A stretch of DNA of 64,000 nucleotides, from positions 124,001 to 188,000 of the forward strand of contig NZ_PJCH01000015.1 of NCBI RefSeq assembly GCF_002943565.1, read 5' to 3'. The stretch comes from Hyphococcus luteus. Lineage in GTDB: Bacteria; Pseudomonadota; Alphaproteobacteria; Caulobacterales; Parvularculaceae. How positions within the stretch are numbered: position 1 is the first letter of the stretch; every line of letters begins with the position of its first letter. The notes below the pieces were generated by a model that saw nothing but the letters and a program-made list of their open reading frames with translations, had not been told where the DNA came from and did no database searches. The translations under genes and the position numbers were made by a program. Positions 25,061 to 35,108 of this stretch are shown here, piece after piece.

Positions 25061-26682
25061 TGGAATTCGATATCGGCAATATCGCTTTTTGCGCCTGCAC
25101 TTTCGCCGGCTGGCTCGACATCATCATGGTGCTGGTTTTGTGCGCCTGCCTGATGGCCGGGTTTCCGGTGGCGTTCAGCCTCGCCGGCACGGCGCTCGTC
25201 TTCGCCGTTCTCGGCCTGATGTTCGGCGTTTTCGACATATCCTATCTCATCCCCTTCCCGCAGCGGGTCTTCGGGGCGGTCTCCAACACGACGCTCATCG
25301 CCGTGCCGATGTTCATCCTCATGGGCGTCATTCTCGAAAAATCGAAGATCGCCGAAGAGCTGCTCGACGAAATGGCGAAGCTGTTCGGCTCGCTTCCCGG
25401 CGGGCTCGGCCTTTCCGTGACGATTGTCGGCATGCTGCTCGCCGCCTCAACCGGCATTGTCGGCGCCACGGTCGTCACCATGGGGCTCCTCAGCCTGCCG
25501 ACCATGCTGCGGCGGGGCTACGATCCGGCCTTCGCATCGGGCTCCATCGCCGCGGCGGGCACGCTCGGCCAGATCATTCCGCCGTCGATCGTGCTCATTC
25601 TTCTCGGCGACGTCATTTCCAACGCCTATCAGCGCGCGCAGCTCGAACAGGGCATCATGTCGCCGGAGACGGTGTCGGTGGGCCATCTTTTTGCCGGCGC
25701 CTTGTTTCCGGGGCTGATGCTCGTCGGCTTTTATATCCTCTGGCAGCTTTTCGTCGCGCTCACCCGGCCGAAGATGGCGCCGGCCATTCCCGCCGCGGAG
25801 CTTGGATCCCGCGGCGAAGTCTGGCTCGCCGCCATGAAAACCCTGCCGCCGCCGCTTATTCTTATTGTCGCGGTCCTCGGCTCAATTCTCGCCGGCGTGG
25901 CGACCCCCACCGAAGCGGCGAGCGTCGGCGCCATCGGCGCCTTGTTGATCGCCGGCATGCGCCTTGCGCCAAAGGGATCGCTGCTTGCGGGCCGCTTCGC
26001 CGTGCTCGTCTCCGCCGGCGCGATCATCGGCCTCCTCGCACTCACAGGCTTTCTCGATCTGCGTCTCGGGCGCGACCATGCGAGCCTGGCGGAAATGATC
26101 GGCATCGGCGTCGCTTTTCTTCTTTTCGCGCTGACGCCGTGGGGTCTTCTTGCAAGCCTGTTCCAGTTGCGCCGGGAAAAGGCCCTGACGCCGATCTTCG
26201 ATCAGACCGCGCGCGTCACCACCATGGTCTTCACGATCCTGATCGGCGCCGCGCTCTTTTCTCTCGTCTTTCGCGGGCTCGGTGGCGACGACACGGTGCG
26301 CCACGCGCTCGAAGCGACGCCGGGCGGGATCATCGGGGCCGTCATCGTCGTCATGCTGGTGATGTTCGTGCTCGGCTTTTTCCTCGACTTCATCGAGATC
26401 ACGCTGGTGGTGGTGCCGCTCGTCGGGCCGCATCTGCTCGCCATGGGACTCGATCCCGTCTGGCTCGGCGTGATGATGGCGATCAATCTGCAGACGTCGT
26501 TCCTGACGCCGCCCTTCGGCTTCGCCTTGTTCTATCTGCGGGGCGTCGCGCCGCCGGAAGTCCGGACCATGCACATCTATCGCGGCGCCCTTCCCTATAT
26601 TGCAATCCAGCTCACCGCGCTCGCTGTCCTCGCCTTTTATCCTGAGATCGCAACCTGGCTGCCAAAAGCGCTTTACGGGTAA
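25060..26682 (+). CDS. dctM: TRAP large permease (DctM)
   Basis: 540 residues, longer than the usual 425 of DctM, with extra helices around residues 290-380. Family signatures: GFPVAFSLAGTAL, VPMFILMGVILEKS, GIVGATVVTMGLLSLPTMLRRGY, GTLGQIIPPSI and the final LTPPFGFALFYLRGV. Coupled to dctQ. Long forms of DctQ/M go together with TakP-type binding proteins. Confidence 0.92.
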   Translation: MEFDIGNIAFCACTFAGWLDIIMVLVLCACLMAGFPVAFSLAGTALVFAVLGLMFGVFDISYLIPFPQRVFGAVSNTTLIAVPMFILMGVILEKSKIAEELLDEMAKLFGSLPGGLGLSVTIVGMLLAASTGIVGATVVTMGLLSLPTMLRRGYDPAFASGSIAAAGTLGQIIPPSIVLILLGDVISNAYQRAQLEQGIMSPETVSVGHLFAGALFPGLMLVGFYILWQLFVALTRPKMAPAIPAAELGSRGEVWLAAMKTLPPPLILIVAVLGSILAGVATPTEAASVGAIGALLIAGMRLAPKGSLLAGRFAVLVSAGAIIGLLALTGFLDLRLGRDHASLAEMIGIGVAFLLFALTPWGLLASLFQLRREKALTPIFDQTARVTTMVFTILIGAALFSLVFRGLGGDDTVRHALEATPGGIIGAVIVVMLVMFVLGFFLDFIEITLVVVPLVGPHLLAMGLDPVWLGVMMAINLQTSFLTPPFGFALFYLRGVAPPEVRTMHIYRGALPYIAIQLTALAVLAFYPEIATWLPKALYG

Positions 26683-26710
26683 GAGAACTTTTTTAGCGCC
26701 GCATTCTCTT

Positions 26711-26828
26711 TGTCATCCCGTGCGCAATGCAGCGATTTATCGCTGCTTTGCAGACACGGGACCCATCGCGAAATGGGTCCCGGATCTGCGCAGCAACACT
26801 TGCGTGTTGCAGCGCGTCCGGGATGACA
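26711..26828. repeat. 118-bp composite palindrome
   Basis: Terminal inverted repeats TGTCATCCCG/CGGGATGACA (26711-26720, 26819-26828) enclose hairpins GCAGCGAT/ATCGCTGC (26729-26746), GGACCCAT/ATGGGTCC and GCAACAC/GTGTTGC. It sits between the convergent dctM and the oxidoreductase gene and may serve both as a terminator-like structure. Confidence 0.75.
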
Positions 26829-26838
26829 ATGGAGAGTT

Positions 26839-28056
26839 CTAAATGAGCGTTTTCAGATCGACGCCCGTATCGGCGAGCTTCGCCGGGTCGAGCGCGGCGC
26901 CGGCGGTGATCAGCTTTTTGCCCATGGCGAATGAGGCCGGATCGTTGATCGCGTCGACCGCAAGACCCTTGCCGTCTTTCAGATACCAGACGGCGAATTT
27001 CTTCGCCGCCGGGTCGCCGCGCACCACAAGCTCGTCATAGCCTTCGCAAAGCCCGACGGTTTGCAGCTTCACATCATACTGGTCCGACCAGAACCAGGGC
27101 AGCGCGTCGTAAACCGTCTCGCCGCCGATCATGTTCGCCGCCGCCGCCTTCGCCTGTTCGATGGCGTTCGGGACGGATTCAAGGCGCATGCGCCGGCCGT
27201 AACGGGGCGACGGGAAGTTCGTGCAATCGCCCGCCGCGAAAATCGCCGGATCGGAGGTGCGCGCATATTCGTCGACGACAATGCCGTTCGAAACCTCAAG
27301 CCCCGCCTCTTCGGCGAGCCTGGTTTCCGGCGCGGCGCCAATCCCGACAAGCGCGGCGGCGCAGTCGATGGCCTCGCCGTCCTTGAGCCGCGCGGCGTGA
27401 ATGCGGTGTTCGCCTTCAAAGGCCTCGAACGCAGCCCCGAGACGCAAGTCGACGCCATTATTCCGGTGAAGCGTTTGATAAAACTCCGAAACCGGCTCGC
27501 TGGCGACGCGCGCCAGAACCCGCGGCGCCATTTCAAGGACGGTCACGTCGCGGCCGTGCTGACGCGCCACGGCGGCGACCTCGAGCCCGATATAACCGGC
27601 GCCCACTATGACAACGCGCCCCGGCGCGGAAAGCATGGGCCGCAACCGTTCGGAATCGGCAAGCGTGCGCAGATAATGAACGCCCTCAAGATCCGCGCCC
27701 GGCGCATTCAGGCGTCTCGGCGGCGCGCCGGTCGCAAGAAGAAGCACGTCATAAGAAAGCGTCTCGCCTTCGTCGGTCACAACGGTTTTCGCTTCGCGGT
27801 CGATGCCGGTTGCGGCAACGCCAAGCCGAAGGTCGATCTCTTGCGCCTCGTAAAATTCCGCAGGACGCAGATAAAGCCGCTGCTCTTCGAGCTCGCCTTT
27901 CAGATAGGCTTTCGACAAAGGCGGACGCTGATAAGGCGGCGCGGGCTCGGCGCCGATCATCGTGATCACGCCTTTAAAGCCGCCTTGCCGTAAAGAGACG
28001 GCGGCCTGCGCGCCGGCCTGTCCGGCGCCGATGATGAGGATGCGTTCAATACTCAT
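26839..28056 (-). CDS. Ferredoxin reductase-type FAD oxidoreductase
   Basis: 405 residues of the putidaredoxin/rhodocoxin reductase group. FAD motif GAGQAGAQAA (10-19), RPPLSK, NAD motif GAGYIGLEVAAVA (about 151), and the second FAD box YARTSDPAIFAAGDC. Passes electrons from NAD(P)H to a 2Fe-2S ferredoxin serving a P450 or dioxygenase; no such partner is adjacent. Convergent with dctM, divergent from glcB. Confidence 0.9.
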   Translation of the reverse strand: MSIERILIIGAGQAGAQAAVSLRQGGFKGVITMIGAEPAPPYQRPPLSKAYLKGELEEQRLYLRPAEFYEAQEIDLRLGVAATGIDREAKTVVTDEGETLSYDVLLLATGAPPRRLNAPGADLEGVHYLRTLADSERLRPMLSAPGRVVIVGAGYIGLEVAAVARQHGRDVTVLEMAPRVLARVASEPVSEFYQTLHRNNGVDLRLGAAFEAFEGEHRIHAARLKDGEAIDCAAALVGIGAAPETRLAEEAGLEVSNGIVVDEYARTSDPAIFAAGDCTNFPSPRYGRRMRLESVPNAIEQAKAAAANMIGGETVYDALPWFWSDQYDVKLQTVGLCEGYDELVVRGDPAAKKFAVWYLKDGKGLAVDAINDPASFAMGKKLITAGAALDPAKLADTGVDLKTLI

Positions 28057-28199
28057 AAGGCGTGTTCGTATTTGTCTTTATCCGTTCCGGGCTGTTAGGG
28101 GGAATAACAGCTAAAATTCGGTTTGCCTATTCCATTTCGCGCATGAAGCCTTATTGGATGGGCGCCGTGACCGACCGAGAATGACGACTGGGGAAGACC

Positions 28200-30347
28200 A
28201 TGACAATGCACGCGCAATTGACGATCGATCCGCAGCTCGCGGCCTTTATCGAGAACGAGGCCCTGCCCGGAACCGGGATCATGGCGGAGGATTTCTGGCA
28301 GGGGTTTGCAAAAATCGTCGCCGATCTCGGCCCCCGAAACCGCGAACTGCTCGACAAGCGCGACGCCCTGCAGGCGAAAATCGACGACTGGTTTCGCGCG
28401 CATAAAGGAAATTACGACGTCGAAGAACATACGGCTTTCCTCAAAGACATCGGCTATCTCGCGCCCGAGCCTTCGCCTTTTGAAATCTCCACCGCCGGCG
28501 TGGACGAAGAATTGCGCGCCGTCGCGGGGCCTCAACTCGTCGTGCCGGTCTCGAATGCACGCTATGCGCTGAACGCCGCCAACGCCCGCTGGGGCTCGCT
28601 TTACGATGCGCTTTACGGCGCCGACGCGATCCCCGAGACGGATGGCGCGGAAAAAGGCAAAGGCTACAATCCAAAGCGCGGCGAAAAGGTCATCGCCCGC
28701 GCCCGCGCGGCCCTCGATCTCGCCGCGCCGCTGGCCGACGGCTCGCATGCCGACGCAACGAGCTACAAAGTAGAAAATGGCGCGCTCGTAGTTGAGATGG
28801 CTAATGGCGCAACGGCGCTTCAAGAACCTGAAAAGTTCGCCGGCTATCGCGGCGACGCCAGCAAGCCTGACGCCGTGCTTCTCAGGAATAACGGCTTGCA
28901 TCTGGAAATCCTCATCGATCCCAAGAGCGCTATCGGCAAGACCGACAAGGCCGGCGTCGCCGATGTCATCGTCGAATCGGCGATCTCGACCATCATGGAC
29001 TGCGAGGATTCCGTCGCGGCGGTCGATGCCCAAGACAAGGTGAATGTCTATCGCAACTGGCTCGGCCTGATGAAAGGCGACCTTGAAGCCGCCTTCGAAA
29101 AAGGCGGCGAGACCGTCACGCGCACGCTCAATCCGGACCGGGACTATGTTGCGCCGGACGGCGGAGCGCTCTCGCTGCATGGCCGATCCATGCTGCTCGT
29201 CCGCAATGTCGGCCATCATATGTATACGAACGTCATCCGCGACGCGAACGGCGAAGAGATTCCCGAAACCTTCATGGATGCGGCGATCACCTCGCTGATC
29301 GCGTTTCACGATTTGAACGGCAAGCGCCTCAACTCGCGCGCCGGCTCGGTCTATATCGTCAAACCGAAGCTGCATGGGCCGGAAGAAGTCGCCTTCGCCG
29401 TGGAATTGTTTACCCGCGTCGAGGAAATGCTGGGCCTGGCGAAAAACACGCTGAAAATCGGCGTCATGGACGAGGAGAAACGCACCTCCGCCAATCTCGC
29501 ATCCTGCATTCACGCCGCGCGCGAACGCCTCGTCTTCATCAATACAGGCTTCCTCGACCGCACCGGCGACGAGATTCATACGATCATGGCCGGCGGACCG
29601 GTGATCCGCAAAAACGCGGTGAAAGATTCCGTCTGGATCAAGGCCTACGAGGCGCGCAATGTCGGCATCGGTCTTGCCTGCGGTCTTTCCGGCAAAGCGC
29701 AGATCGGCAAAGGCATGTGGGCCGCGCCCGACATGATGGCGGCGATGCTGGAGCAGAAGATCGGCCATCCGAAAGCCGGCGCGACCACCGCCTGGACGCC
29801 CTCGCCAACGGCGGCGACGCTGCACGCGCTGCATTATCACGAAGTCGACGTCTTCAAGCGCCAGAAAGAACTGAAGGGCCAGGCGACCGGCGACCTCGAC
29901 AAGCTCTTAACCCCGCCTTTCGCCGGCGGCGCCAACTTCTCCGAAGACGAAATCCGCGAGGAGATCGACAACAACGCGCAAGGCGTTCTGGGTTACGTGG
30001 TGCGCTGGGTCGATCAGGGCGTCGGCTGTTCGAAAGTGCCGGACATTCACGATGTGGGCCTGATGGAAGACCGCGCCACCTTGCGCATCTCCTCGCAGCA
30101 TCTCGCCAACTGGCTGATGCATGGGATCGTCAGCGAGACCCAAGTGATGGAAGCCATGAAGCGCATGGCCGCCGTCGTCGACAAGCAGAACGAGAGCGAC
30201 CCCGCTTATACGCCGATGGCGCCCGGTTTCGACGGGCCGGCCTTCAAGGCGGCCTGCGATCTCGTCTTTAAAGGCGCGCAGCAGCCCAACGGCTATACCG
30301 AGTTCGTCCTGACCGAACGGCGGCAGGAAGCCAAGGCGGCGGAGTAA
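28200..30347 (+). CDS. glcB: Malate synthase G
   Basis: 715 residues, the size of the G isoform. Condenses glyoxylate with acetyl-CoA to malate. Family signatures include [20 protein letters not shown], the active-site segment [35 protein letters not shown] and the C-terminal [19 protein letters not shown]. Near isocitrate lyase and its regulator, it completes the glyoxylate shunt for growth on acetate and fatty acids, matching the fatty-acid genes upstream. A long antisense frame over the gene is only its shadow. Confidence 0.96.
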   Translation: MTMHAQLTIDPQLAAFIENEALPGTGIMAEDFWQGFAKIVADLGPRNRELLDKRDALQAKIDDWFRAHKGNYDVEEHTAFLKDIGYLAPEPSPFEISTAGVDEELRAVAGPQLVVPVSNARYALNAANARWGSLYDALYGADAIPETDGAEKGKGYNPKRGEKVIARARAALDLAAPLADGSHADATSYKVENGALVVEMANGATALQEPEKFAGYRGDASKPDAVLLRNNGLHLEILIDPKSAIGKTDKAGVADVIVESAISTIMDCEDSVAAVDAQDKVNVYRNWLGLMKGDLEAAFEKGGETVTRTLNPDRDYVAPDGGALSLHGRSMLLVRNVGHHMYTNVIRDANGEEIPETFMDAAITSLIAFHDLNGKRLNSRAGSVYIVKPKLHGPEEVAFAVELFTRVEEMLGLAKNTLKIGVMDEEKRTSANLASCIHAARERLVFINTGFLDRTGDEIHTIMAGGPVIRKNAVKDSVWIKAYEARNVGIGLACGLSGKAQIGKGMWAAPDMMAAMLEQKIGHPKAGATTAWTPSPTAATLHALHYHEVDVFKRQKELKGQATGDLDKLLTPPFAGGANFSEDEIREEIDNNAQGVLGYVVRWVDQGVGCSKVPDIHDVGLMEDRATLRISSQHLANWLMHGIVSETQVMEAMKRMAAVVDKQNESDPAYTPMAPGFDGPAFKAACDLVFKGAQQPNGYTEFVLTERRQEAKAAE

Positions 30348-30355
30348 GAGCTCAG

Positions 30356-30480
30356 CCCCTCACCCAAAAGCGCATCCGCGCTTTCGACCTCTCCCGAGGG
30401 AGAGGTAGTGTGGGCCAATGTCAGTCCTCTACCTCTCCCTTGGGAGAGGTCGGATTTTCAAAGAAAATCCGGGTGAGGGG
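30356..30480. repeat. REP-like palindrome after glcB
   Basis: Outer inverted repeat CCCCTCACCC/GGGTGAGGGG (30356-30365, 30471-30480) enclosing ACCTCTCCC/GGGAGAGGT hairpins. Same family as the element at 24133-24263. Lies 9 bases after the glcB stop. Confidence 0.75.
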
Positions 30481-30829
30481 CAAGCTCGTCGCTAGCCTGT
30501 CTCAAACGCGCAAAGCCAGCAGCAGCCAACCTTGCGCAAAACCCGCAATGTCAAAGAGCCTCTTCCGGCGAGCTTCGCGCTCCCGCAAGACGGCCGCCGT
30601 CAGGACCTCTTTGATGAATGCGGATGGTTTCTTCCGCCTCGGTTACGGCCACAGTCCGGCGACGGATGAAGTATAAGGCCGCCGCAGGACTCGTGGATAA
30701 CTACGCACCGAATGCGGGATTCCGGCAGGAATTCATCATTTTTGATGAATTTTTCGGAGTGCGATTCGCGTTATTGGGGCGAAGGTTTAGGCAATGGGAA
30801 CGCTATTGCCTATTCCCCACTCCCTCCTC
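30481..30829. other. Intergenic stretch without a gene
   Basis: 349 bp. I see no convincing gene. An AGGCAAT/ATTGCCT hairpin at 30789-30811, just past the stop of the regulator gene, may act as its terminator though it lacks a clear T-run. Confidence 0.4.
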
Positions 30830-32254
30830 TCATCGGTCCGAAAACCCGAAAGGCGCAATCGTGCGCCGGTAGTCGTCGGGCAGGACGCTGCGCCCGATGG
30901 GGGGCTCGGCGCGCGCGGCGCAGTCGATGCGGTGACACAGGCGACACGCAACGCCGATGGGCGTCGGCTTGACCGACTTAAGATCGGTTCCTTGCGTATA
31001 GACAAGGCGATGCGCGTGTTTTTCATCGCAGCCGAGCGCAACAGCGCGTTCAACGCGGGGCGCGCCCCAGGCGCCGCCGCCCGCCGTCACGGTGCGGACA
31101 ATTGTGAAAAATTTTTCGCCGTCCGGCAGTTCGACCCATTGGGTGAGAATTTCGCGGGGGCTCGTGAACGCCTGATGCAGCGACCATAAAGGACACGAGC
31201 CGCCATGGCGCGCGAAAGGAAACCCGGCGCCGTCAAGCCGCTTCGAGACGTTCCCCGCCGCATCGACGCGGATGAAGAAAAACGGCGCCCCCTCCTGCCC
31301 CGGTTTTTGCAGGGTCGTCAGGCGGTGACAGATCTGCTCGAAACTGGCGCCGAACTGACGCGACAGGGCTTCGACATCGTATTTGCGGCGCTCGGCGGCT
31401 TTGACAAAGGCGCGGTAAGGCATCATCAGCGACCCGGCGGCGTAATTGGCCAACGCCCGGCGCGCGAGGCGCTCGCTGTTTTCGGAAGTAAACCCGCCTT
31501 CGCCAAGCGCCTCGTCGATGGTCTCGCGCATGTCGAGATAAGCGATCTGCAGCGCGAGCTGAAATGTCCGGCTCGCCTTGTCCAGCGTTTCATCGAGGAC
31601 AAGCTCGCTGCGGTGACGGTCGAGCCGGCGCACCGCGCCCATCATCACGTCGGGCGGCAGGCGGCGCACCTTGAGATCGTGCCTTTCCCTGAAATAGGCC
31701 TCGAAATTGTCGGCCCCGTCAAACTTGTCGCCGATCTCGCCGGCGATGCGTTCGCCGTGATCGTCAATCGAGGGAAAGGAGTTGCGGCGCGCCGACAGAA
31801 ACCGGCGCGCTTCGGCCACCGGGTCCGGCGCGTCCTGCGCGTCGTCGCCATGATCGGCGAGCGCCATCTGGCCGTCGCGATAGGCGGTGTACAGACGAAT
31901 GACCGCTTCCGCCATGGCCGGATAGGATTGCGAGACGTCCTCCACATCCATGGGCGACAGTTCGAGATCGGCGAACAAGGGATCGCGCATGACGCCGTCG
32001 AAACGCGCGGCGAACTCTTCCCCGCGATTGCCGGCGAGCGAGGCGACGTCGAGGTCGTAAACCTGCGCGAGCTTTAGGAGCATGTCGGCGGTCATGGGCC
32101 GCTGATTGCGCTCCATCAGCGCAATGTAGGAGGGCGAAACGCCGAGATCCTCGGCCATCACCGCCTGGGTCATCCCCATCTCGCGCCGGAGGCGGCGCAG
32201 GCGCGGGCCCATGAACGCGGCCCGGTCTTTCGTGCGATCCTTGGCTTTGGCCAT
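30830..32254 (-). CDS. ScfR/RamB-type regulator of acyl-CoA metabolism
   Basis: 474 residues. An XRE helix-turn-helix at about 16-75 (LRRLRREMGMTQAVMAEDLG, then SPSYIALMERNQRP), an IrrE/ImmA-like middle region, and a Cys-containing C-terminal domain (GGSCPLWSLHQAF, VACRLCHRIDC). This is the short-chain fatty acyl-CoA regulator group, whose members (RamB, PccR and relatives) control acetate and propionate genes. It is divergent from aceA, and a GTAAAGT palindrome lies 11 bases before its own start, so control of both itself and aceA is likely. Confidence 0.88.
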   Translation of the reverse strand: MAKAKDRTKDRAAFMGPRLRRLRREMGMTQAVMAEDLGVSPSYIALMERNQRPMTADMLLKLAQVYDLDVASLAGNRGEEFAARFDGVMRDPLFADLELSPMDVEDVSQSYPAMAEAVIRLYTAYRDGQMALADHGDDAQDAPDPVAEARRFLSARRNSFPSIDDHGERIAGEIGDKFDGADNFEAYFRERHDLKVRRLPPDVMMGAVRRLDRHRSELVLDETLDKASRTFQLALQIAYLDMRETIDEALGEGGFTSENSERLARRALANYAAGSLMMPYRAFVKAAERRKYDVEALSRQFGASFEQICHRLTTLQKPGQEGAPFFFIRVDAAGNVSKRLDGAGFPFARHGGSCPLWSLHQAFTSPREILTQWVELPDGEKFFTIVRTVTAGGGAWGAPRVERAVALGCDEKHAHRLVYTQGTDLKSVKPTPIGVACRLCHRIDCAARAEPPIGRSVLPDDYRRTIAPFGFSDR

Positions 32255-32264
32255 GATTTTCCTC

Positions 32265-32308
32265 GTAAAGTCACGACTTTACAATATTACATATAAATTC
32301 TGTAAAGT
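32265..32308. promoter_or_regulatory. GTAAAGT palindrome plus half-site, regulator operator candidate
   Basis: Perfect GTAAAGT-CACG-ACTTTAC (32265-32282), and a further GTAAAGT at 32302-32308, 37 bp away (about 3.5 helical turns) on the same face. The half-site abuts a TTGACA (32309-32314) facing aceA. Position between the regulator and aceA makes it the likely binding site. Confidence 0.65.
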
Positions 32309-32440
32309 TTGACAATAAGACTTTTTCGCGCCTGCACAAGCCGGAAAATCCCGCTTATTTACAGGGTCAATGGCGGCCCCGGGGTTTCATGCTCACGCCG
32401 CCTCGTTGAATTTAGAATAGTAAATCAAAGGGATAGACCG

Positions 32441-34042
32441 ATGACCTATCTGGAGAATCTGAGCGCGGCGAGCCGCATCATTGAAGCCCGAAACGGCCAG
32501 TGGAACGGCGTCGACGCGGAATCGGTCGCCCGGATGCAGCTTCAGAACCGCTTCAAGACCGGCCTCGACATCGCGAAATACACCGCGAAGATCATGCGCG
32601 CCGACATGGAAGCCTATGACGCCGACCCGGCGAATTACACCCAGTCGCTCGGCTGCTGGCACGGCTTCATCGGCCAGCAGAAGATGATCTCCATCAAGAA
32701 GCATTTCGGCGAAACCAAGGGCCGCTATCTCTATCTTTCCGGCTGGATGGTCGCCGCGCTGCGGTCCGAATTCGGCCCCCTGCCCGACCAGTCCATGCAT
32801 GAGAAAACGGCGGTCCCGGCGCTCATCGAAGAGCTCTACACCTTCCTCAAACAGGCGGACGCGCGCGAACTTGGCGGTCTCTTCCGGGACCTCGACAAGG
32901 CGCGCGAGGAAAACGATCAGGTCAGGGAGAAACAGCTCCTCAATCAGATCGACAATTTCCAGACCCATGTCGTGCCGATCATCGCCGATATCGACGCAGG
33001 CTTCGGCAACGCCGAAGCGACCTATCTCCTCGCCAAGAAAATGATCGAGGCCGGCGCCTGCGCCCTGCAGATCGAAAACCAGGTCTCGGACGAAAAACAA
33101 TGCGGCCACCAGGACGGCAAAGTCACTGTTCCGCATGAAGACTTTATCGCGAAAATCCGCGCCTGCCGCTACGCCTTCCTCGAGATGGGCGTCGAGGATG
33201 GCATCATCGTTGCGCGCACCGACTCACTCGGCGCCGGGCTGACGAAACAGATCGCCTATAGCGCCGAGCCCGGCGATCTCGGCGACCAGTACAATTCCTT
33301 CCTCGATTGCGAGGAAGTCGGGGCCGGCGATCTCGGCAATGGCGATGTCGTCATCACCCGCGACGGCAAGCTGATGCGCCCGAAACGCCTGCGTTCGAAC
33401 CTCTTCCAGTTCAAAAAAGGCACGGGCGAGGACCGCTGCGTTCTCGACTGCATCACCTCGCTGCAGCACGGCGCCGATCTTCTCTGGATCGAAACCGAAA
33501 AGCCGCATGTGGAACAAATCGCCGGCATGGTCGACCGCATCCGCGAAGTCGTGCCGAACGCCAAGCTCGTCTACAACAACTCGCCGAGCTTCAACTGGAC
33601 ATTGAACTTCCGCCAGCAGGTGTTCGACGCCTGGTCGAGCGAAGGCAAGGATGTTTCGGCCTATAACCGCGACAAGCTGATGAGCGTCGATTATGACGAC
33701 ACCGAACTCGCGCTCGAAGCCGACAAGCGCATCCAGACGTTCCAGCGCGACGGGTCGAAACGCGCCGGCATCTTCCATCACCTCATCACGCTGCCGACCT
33801 ATCACACGGCGGCGCTCTCCACCGACAACCTCGCCAAGCGCTATTTCGGCGAGGAAGCGATGCTCGGCTATGTCAAGAACGTGCAGCGCGAGGAGATCCG
33901 CCAGCAGATCGCCTGCGTCAAGCACCAGAACATGGCGGGCTCGGATATCGGCGACGACCATAAGGAGTATTTCGCGGGCGAAGCGGCGCTAAAAGCCGCG
34001 GGCGAAGATAACACAATGAACCAGTTCGCGGCCGCAAGTTAA
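32441..34042 (+). CDS. aceA: Isocitrate lyase
   Basis: 533 residues, the longer bacterial isocitrate lyase form. Splits isocitrate into succinate and glyoxylate. The catalytic motif is KQCGH (219-223, Cys221), preceded by IADIDAGFGNAEATY for magnesium binding, and followed by the SPSFNW loop. Start at MTYLENL with AAAGGGA upstream; the earlier in-frame ATG at 32309 crosses the operator. With glcB it forms the glyoxylate shunt. Confidence 0.96.
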   Translation: MTYLENLSAASRIIEARNGQWNGVDAESVARMQLQNRFKTGLDIAKYTAKIMRADMEAYDADPANYTQSLGCWHGFIGQQKMISIKKHFGETKGRYLYLSGWMVAALRSEFGPLPDQSMHEKTAVPALIEELYTFLKQADARELGGLFRDLDKAREENDQVREKQLLNQIDNFQTHVVPIIADIDAGFGNAEATYLLAKKMIEAGACALQIENQVSDEKQCGHQDGKVTVPHEDFIAKIRACRYAFLEMGVEDGIIVARTDSLGAGLTKQIAYSAEPGDLGDQYNSFLDCEEVGAGDLGNGDVVITRDGKLMRPKRLRSNLFQFKKGTGEDRCVLDCITSLQHGADLLWIETEKPHVEQIAGMVDRIREVVPNAKLVYNNSPSFNWTLNFRQQVFDAWSSEGKDVSAYNRDKLMSVDYDDTELALEADKRIQTFQRDGSKRAGIFHHLITLPTYHTAALSTDNLAKRYFGEEAMLGYVKNVQREEIRQQIACVKHQNMAGSDIGDDHKEYFAGEAALKAAGEDNTMNQFAAAS

Positions 34043-34076
34043 CCGCATCTGGGAGGGAACGCCCCCGCGAAAGCGC

Positions 34077-34113
34077 GCCGCCGGAGCCGAAACGCTCCGG
34101 CGGCGTTTTTTTT
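34077..34113 (+). terminator. Strong terminator of aceA
   Basis: 11-bp stem GCCGCCGGAGC/GCTCCGGCGGC (34077-34087 with 34094-34104) then G and eight T. Confidence 0.93.
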
Positions 34114-34128
34114 GCTGCATCTTCCACC

Positions 34129-34232
34129 CCGCTCATCTCGGCGAAAGCCGGGATCCAGTCGAACAAAGGAAGACGAGCTTCGCCCGACATTATTTCTTTA
34201 GCTTGGGTCCCGACTTGTGTCGGGGTGAGCGG
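34129..34232. repeat. REP-like palindrome
   Basis: CCGCTCA at 34129 and TGAGCGG at 34226-34232 bracket two inner hairpins (CTCGGCGAAAGCCGGG and CCCGACTTGTGTCGGGG). Same family as 35109-35323. Fills the gap between aceA and the GST gene. Confidence 0.7.
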
Positions 34233-34358
34233 AGGTTTTCCATCACGGAAATTCGTAAATTCTCAGGCATTCACTTCCCATTACGGCAGCTTAATTTGGC
34301 TTATTTCAGATACATTCGTTTTTAACGATCAAAATCCATCTGTTCAGGAGAAACGGCC

Positions 34359-35099
34359 TTGAAACTCTACTCCTTCGGACCCGGCGCCAATTCGCTGAAA
34401 CCCCTGCTCGCGCTTTATGAAAAGGAGCTCGACTTCGAGAGCGTCTTTTTGAATCCCGCGAAATTCGAGCACCATTCGGACTGGTACAAGAAACTCAATC
34501 CCAACGGCCAGGTGCCGGCGCTGGAGCATGACGGCAAGATCATCACCGAATCGACGGTGATCTGCGAATATCTTGAAGACGTGTTTCCCGATCAGAACCC
34601 GCTCCGCCCCGCCGATCATTTCGAGCGCGCGCAGATGCGCATCTGGACCAAATGGGTCGACGAATATTTCTGCTGGTGCGTCTCCACCATCGGCTGGCAT
34701 CGCATGGTCGGCAATATGGTCAAGCACCTCTCCGACGAAGAGTTCGAGGAGATGGTGGCGAAGGTGCCGATCCACGAACAGAAGGTGAAATGGCGCCGCG
34801 CGCGCGAAGGCTTCCCGCAGGAATTGCTCGACGAGGAGATGCGCAAGATCGGCCATTCGGTGAAGAAGCTCGAAGCGCGCTTACAGGAAAGCAAATGGCT
34901 CGCCTGCGATCACATGTATACGCTCGCCGACATCTGCAATTTCGCCATCGCCAACGGCATGCAGAACGGCTTCCCGGAATTCGTGAACGAGAAAGATACG
35001 CCGGCCATTCTCGACTGGCTGGGCCGCATCAATGAACGCCCGGCGGCGAAGAAAATGTTCGCCAACCAGCCGTCGGAATTCAATCGCAAGAAGGATTAA
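34359..35099 (+). CDS. Glutathione S-transferase family protein
   Basis: 246 residues from a TTG start with AGGAGA 8 bases upstream. The N-terminal thioredoxin-like part has the cis-Pro and Ser pair (NPNGQVPALEHDG, ITESTVICEYLEDVFP) that bind glutathione; the C-terminal helical domain follows from about residue 90. Residue 12 (Ser) is a candidate for activating the thiol. Substrate unknown. Flanked by REP-like repeats on both sides. Confidence 0.88.
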   Translation: MKLYSFGPGANSLKPLLALYEKELDFESVFLNPAKFEHHSDWYKKLNPNGQVPALEHDGKIITESTVICEYLEDVFPDQNPLRPADHFERAQMRIWTKWVDEYFCWCVSTIGWHRMVGNMVKHLSDEEFEEMVAKVPIHEQKVKWRRAREGFPQELLDEEMRKIGHSVKKLEARLQESKWLACDHMYTLADICNFAIANGMQNGFPEFVNEKDTPAILDWLGRINERPAAKKMFANQPSEFNRKKD

Positions 35100-35108
35100 T
35101 CCCCCTTC

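Noticed and set aside
26839-28056. NADH-nitrite reductase or apoptosis-inducing-factor-like assignment
   Set aside because: The order of FAD and NAD motifs and the absence of extra domains fit the ferredoxin reductase group better.
28095-29840. 581-codon open frame antisense to glcB
   Set aside because: Low-complexity Arg/Ala/Gly-rich translation on the opposite strand of an unmistakable malate synthase; a shadow of high-GC codon usage.
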